Below, in pieces: positions 63,551 through 64,000 of a DNA stretch of 64,000 nucleotides. Source of the stretch: Comamonas thiooxydans (lineage in GTDB: Bacteria > Pseudomonadota > Gammaproteobacteria > Burkholderiales > Burkholderiaceae_C); assembly GCF_000964545.1 (NCBI RefSeq), contig NZ_BBVD01000003.1, positions 257,830-321,829 of the forward strand, in the 5' to 3' direction. The notes under the pieces are model-generated. The model was not told the origin of the DNA. It ran no database searches and saw nothing but the letters and a program-made list of their open reading frames with translations. Within the stretch, counting starts at the first letter, position 1, and each line of letters begins with the position of its first letter. The position numbers and the translations under genes are program-made.

Positions 63551-64000
63551 GATGGCAACTGCGAAGAAGACGGCCGCCAAGGCCACAACCGAGAAAAAGA
63601 CACCTGCCAAGAAGGCGGCCGCGCCCAAGGCTGAAGCTGTGAAGAAGGCAGCTGCAACCAAGACCGCAGCCCCCAAGGCTGCTGCTCCTGCAAAGGCTGC
63701 ACCCAAGAAGGCTGCAACCGCTGCCAAGGCTGCTGCTCCTGCAAAGGCTGCACCCAAGAAGGCTGCAACCGCTGCCAAGGCTGCTGCTCCTGCAAAGGCT
63801 GCGCCCAAGAAGGCCGCAACCGCTGCCAAGGCTGCTGCTCCTGCTAAGGCTGCACCCAAGAAGACTGCAACCGCTGCCAAGGCTGCTGCTCCTGCAAAGG
63901 CTGCACCCAAGAAGACTGCAACCGCTGCCAAGGCCGCTGCTCCTGCGAAGGCTGCACCCAAGAAGGCTGCAACCGCTGCCAAGGCCGCTGCTCCTGCAAA
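63551..64000 (+). CDS. Histone H1-like DNA-binding protein, truncated by the right edge
   Basis: The first 150 codons of an Ala/Lys/Pro-rich protein starting MATAKKTAAKATTEKK. From residue about 42 it is built of 17-residue repeats with AKAAPKKAATAAKAAAP as the core. This composition matches the AlgP/HC1-like histone H1 relatives of betaproteobacteria that bind and compact DNA. The ATG at 63551 has AAGGAG six bases upstream; an adjacent ATG at 63548 is less well spaced. Expression may follow growth phase, but this cannot be read here. Confidence 0.88.
63675..64000 (+). repeat. 51-bp tandem repeat within the histone-like gene
   Basis: At least six complete 51-bp units (starting at 63675, 63726, 63777, 63828, 63879 and 63930) and a seventh partial one run to the window edge. 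Units differ at single bases, for example gcaaag/gctaag and ggctgc/gactgc. The unit is a multiple of three, so changes in copy number keep the frame. Confidence 0.93.

Noticed and set aside
63422..63982. Minus-strand Ala/Phe-rich repeat frame
   Set aside because: It is the antisense reading of the 51-bp tandem repeat of the histone-like gene.

Overview
The window looks like chromosome from a Comamonadaceae betaproteobacterium, most likely Comamonas or a close relative. The reasons are the high G+C with strong third-position bias, the paired Bug/TctC-type solute receptors, the neighbourhood ffh / ypjD-like / PP0621-like / PilS-PilR / ampD / nrdAB, and a histone H1-like Ala-Lys-Pro gene beside nrdB. 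This placement is inferred from family content and not from a database search. No rRNA, CRISPR array, intact transposase or prophage was seen.

Region by region: 0-3.3 kb holds the end of nadC, a NadQ/NrtR-type NAD repressor and a PAS-PAS-GGDEF diguanylate cyclase. 3.3-9.5 kb is an envelope/stress region: a DUF3455 lipoprotein and a Tat-exported ferritin-like protein diverge from an ECF sigma/RskA-type anti-sigma pair, and a COG4315-type lipoprotein and an SrpA-like exported catalase follow. 9.5-14.7 kb is loosely packed, with gene scars (a DUF1428 tail, a frameshifted HTH-nitroreductase fusion) among an HD hydrolase, a DNA-binding-only ModE-like protein, a cupin and a heavy-metal chaperone. 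14.9-23.7 kb carries a DUF4382 lipoprotein, small membrane and lipoproteins, a UspA-TerC-UspA cluster facing a NhaR-like regulator, a second diguanylate cyclase and an intact DUF1428 gene.

24.2-32.2 kb is housekeeping: ychF, a MOSC protein, a UbiH-family hydroxylase, a DsbC-type isomerase, an M61 peptidase, an enoyl-CoA hydratase and two tandem tRNA-Met genes, each with its own promoter and terminator. 32.5-39.6 kb is a probable catabolic island: an aromatic-acid-type MFS permease, a LysR regulator, a benzoylformate-decarboxylase-like enzyme, a ketopantoate-reductase-like enzyme and two Bug receptors. 39.7-44.4 kb is the molybdenum block, modE divergent from modA, then modB-modC and fdhD. It contains two 74-bp inverted copies of a small element with terminal repeats. 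45-51.4 kb has miaB, a tightly coupled TPR / PcfJ-like / DUF1266 operon and an NlpC/P60 lipoprotein. 51.7-64 kb has ffh, ypjD-like, the PilS-PilR pair, ampD, nrdA-nrdB behind a pair of NrdR boxes and DnaA-box-like repeats, and an edge-truncated histone-like gene.

The most interesting signals not explained by ordinary genes are: (i) matching ECF-type promoters with identical spacing facing away from each other between the ferritin-like gene and the sigma gene; (ii) the 74-bp terminal-inverted-repeat element, present twice and each time next to a terminator; (iii) the overlapping TPR/PcfJ-like/DUF1266 operon; (iv) three 11-bp tandem DnaA-box-like repeats beside the NrdR boxes upstream of nrdA; (v) a GC-rich repeat that begins within a few bases of the stop codons of both ffh and nrdA; and (vi) paired palindromic operators in front of nadC.
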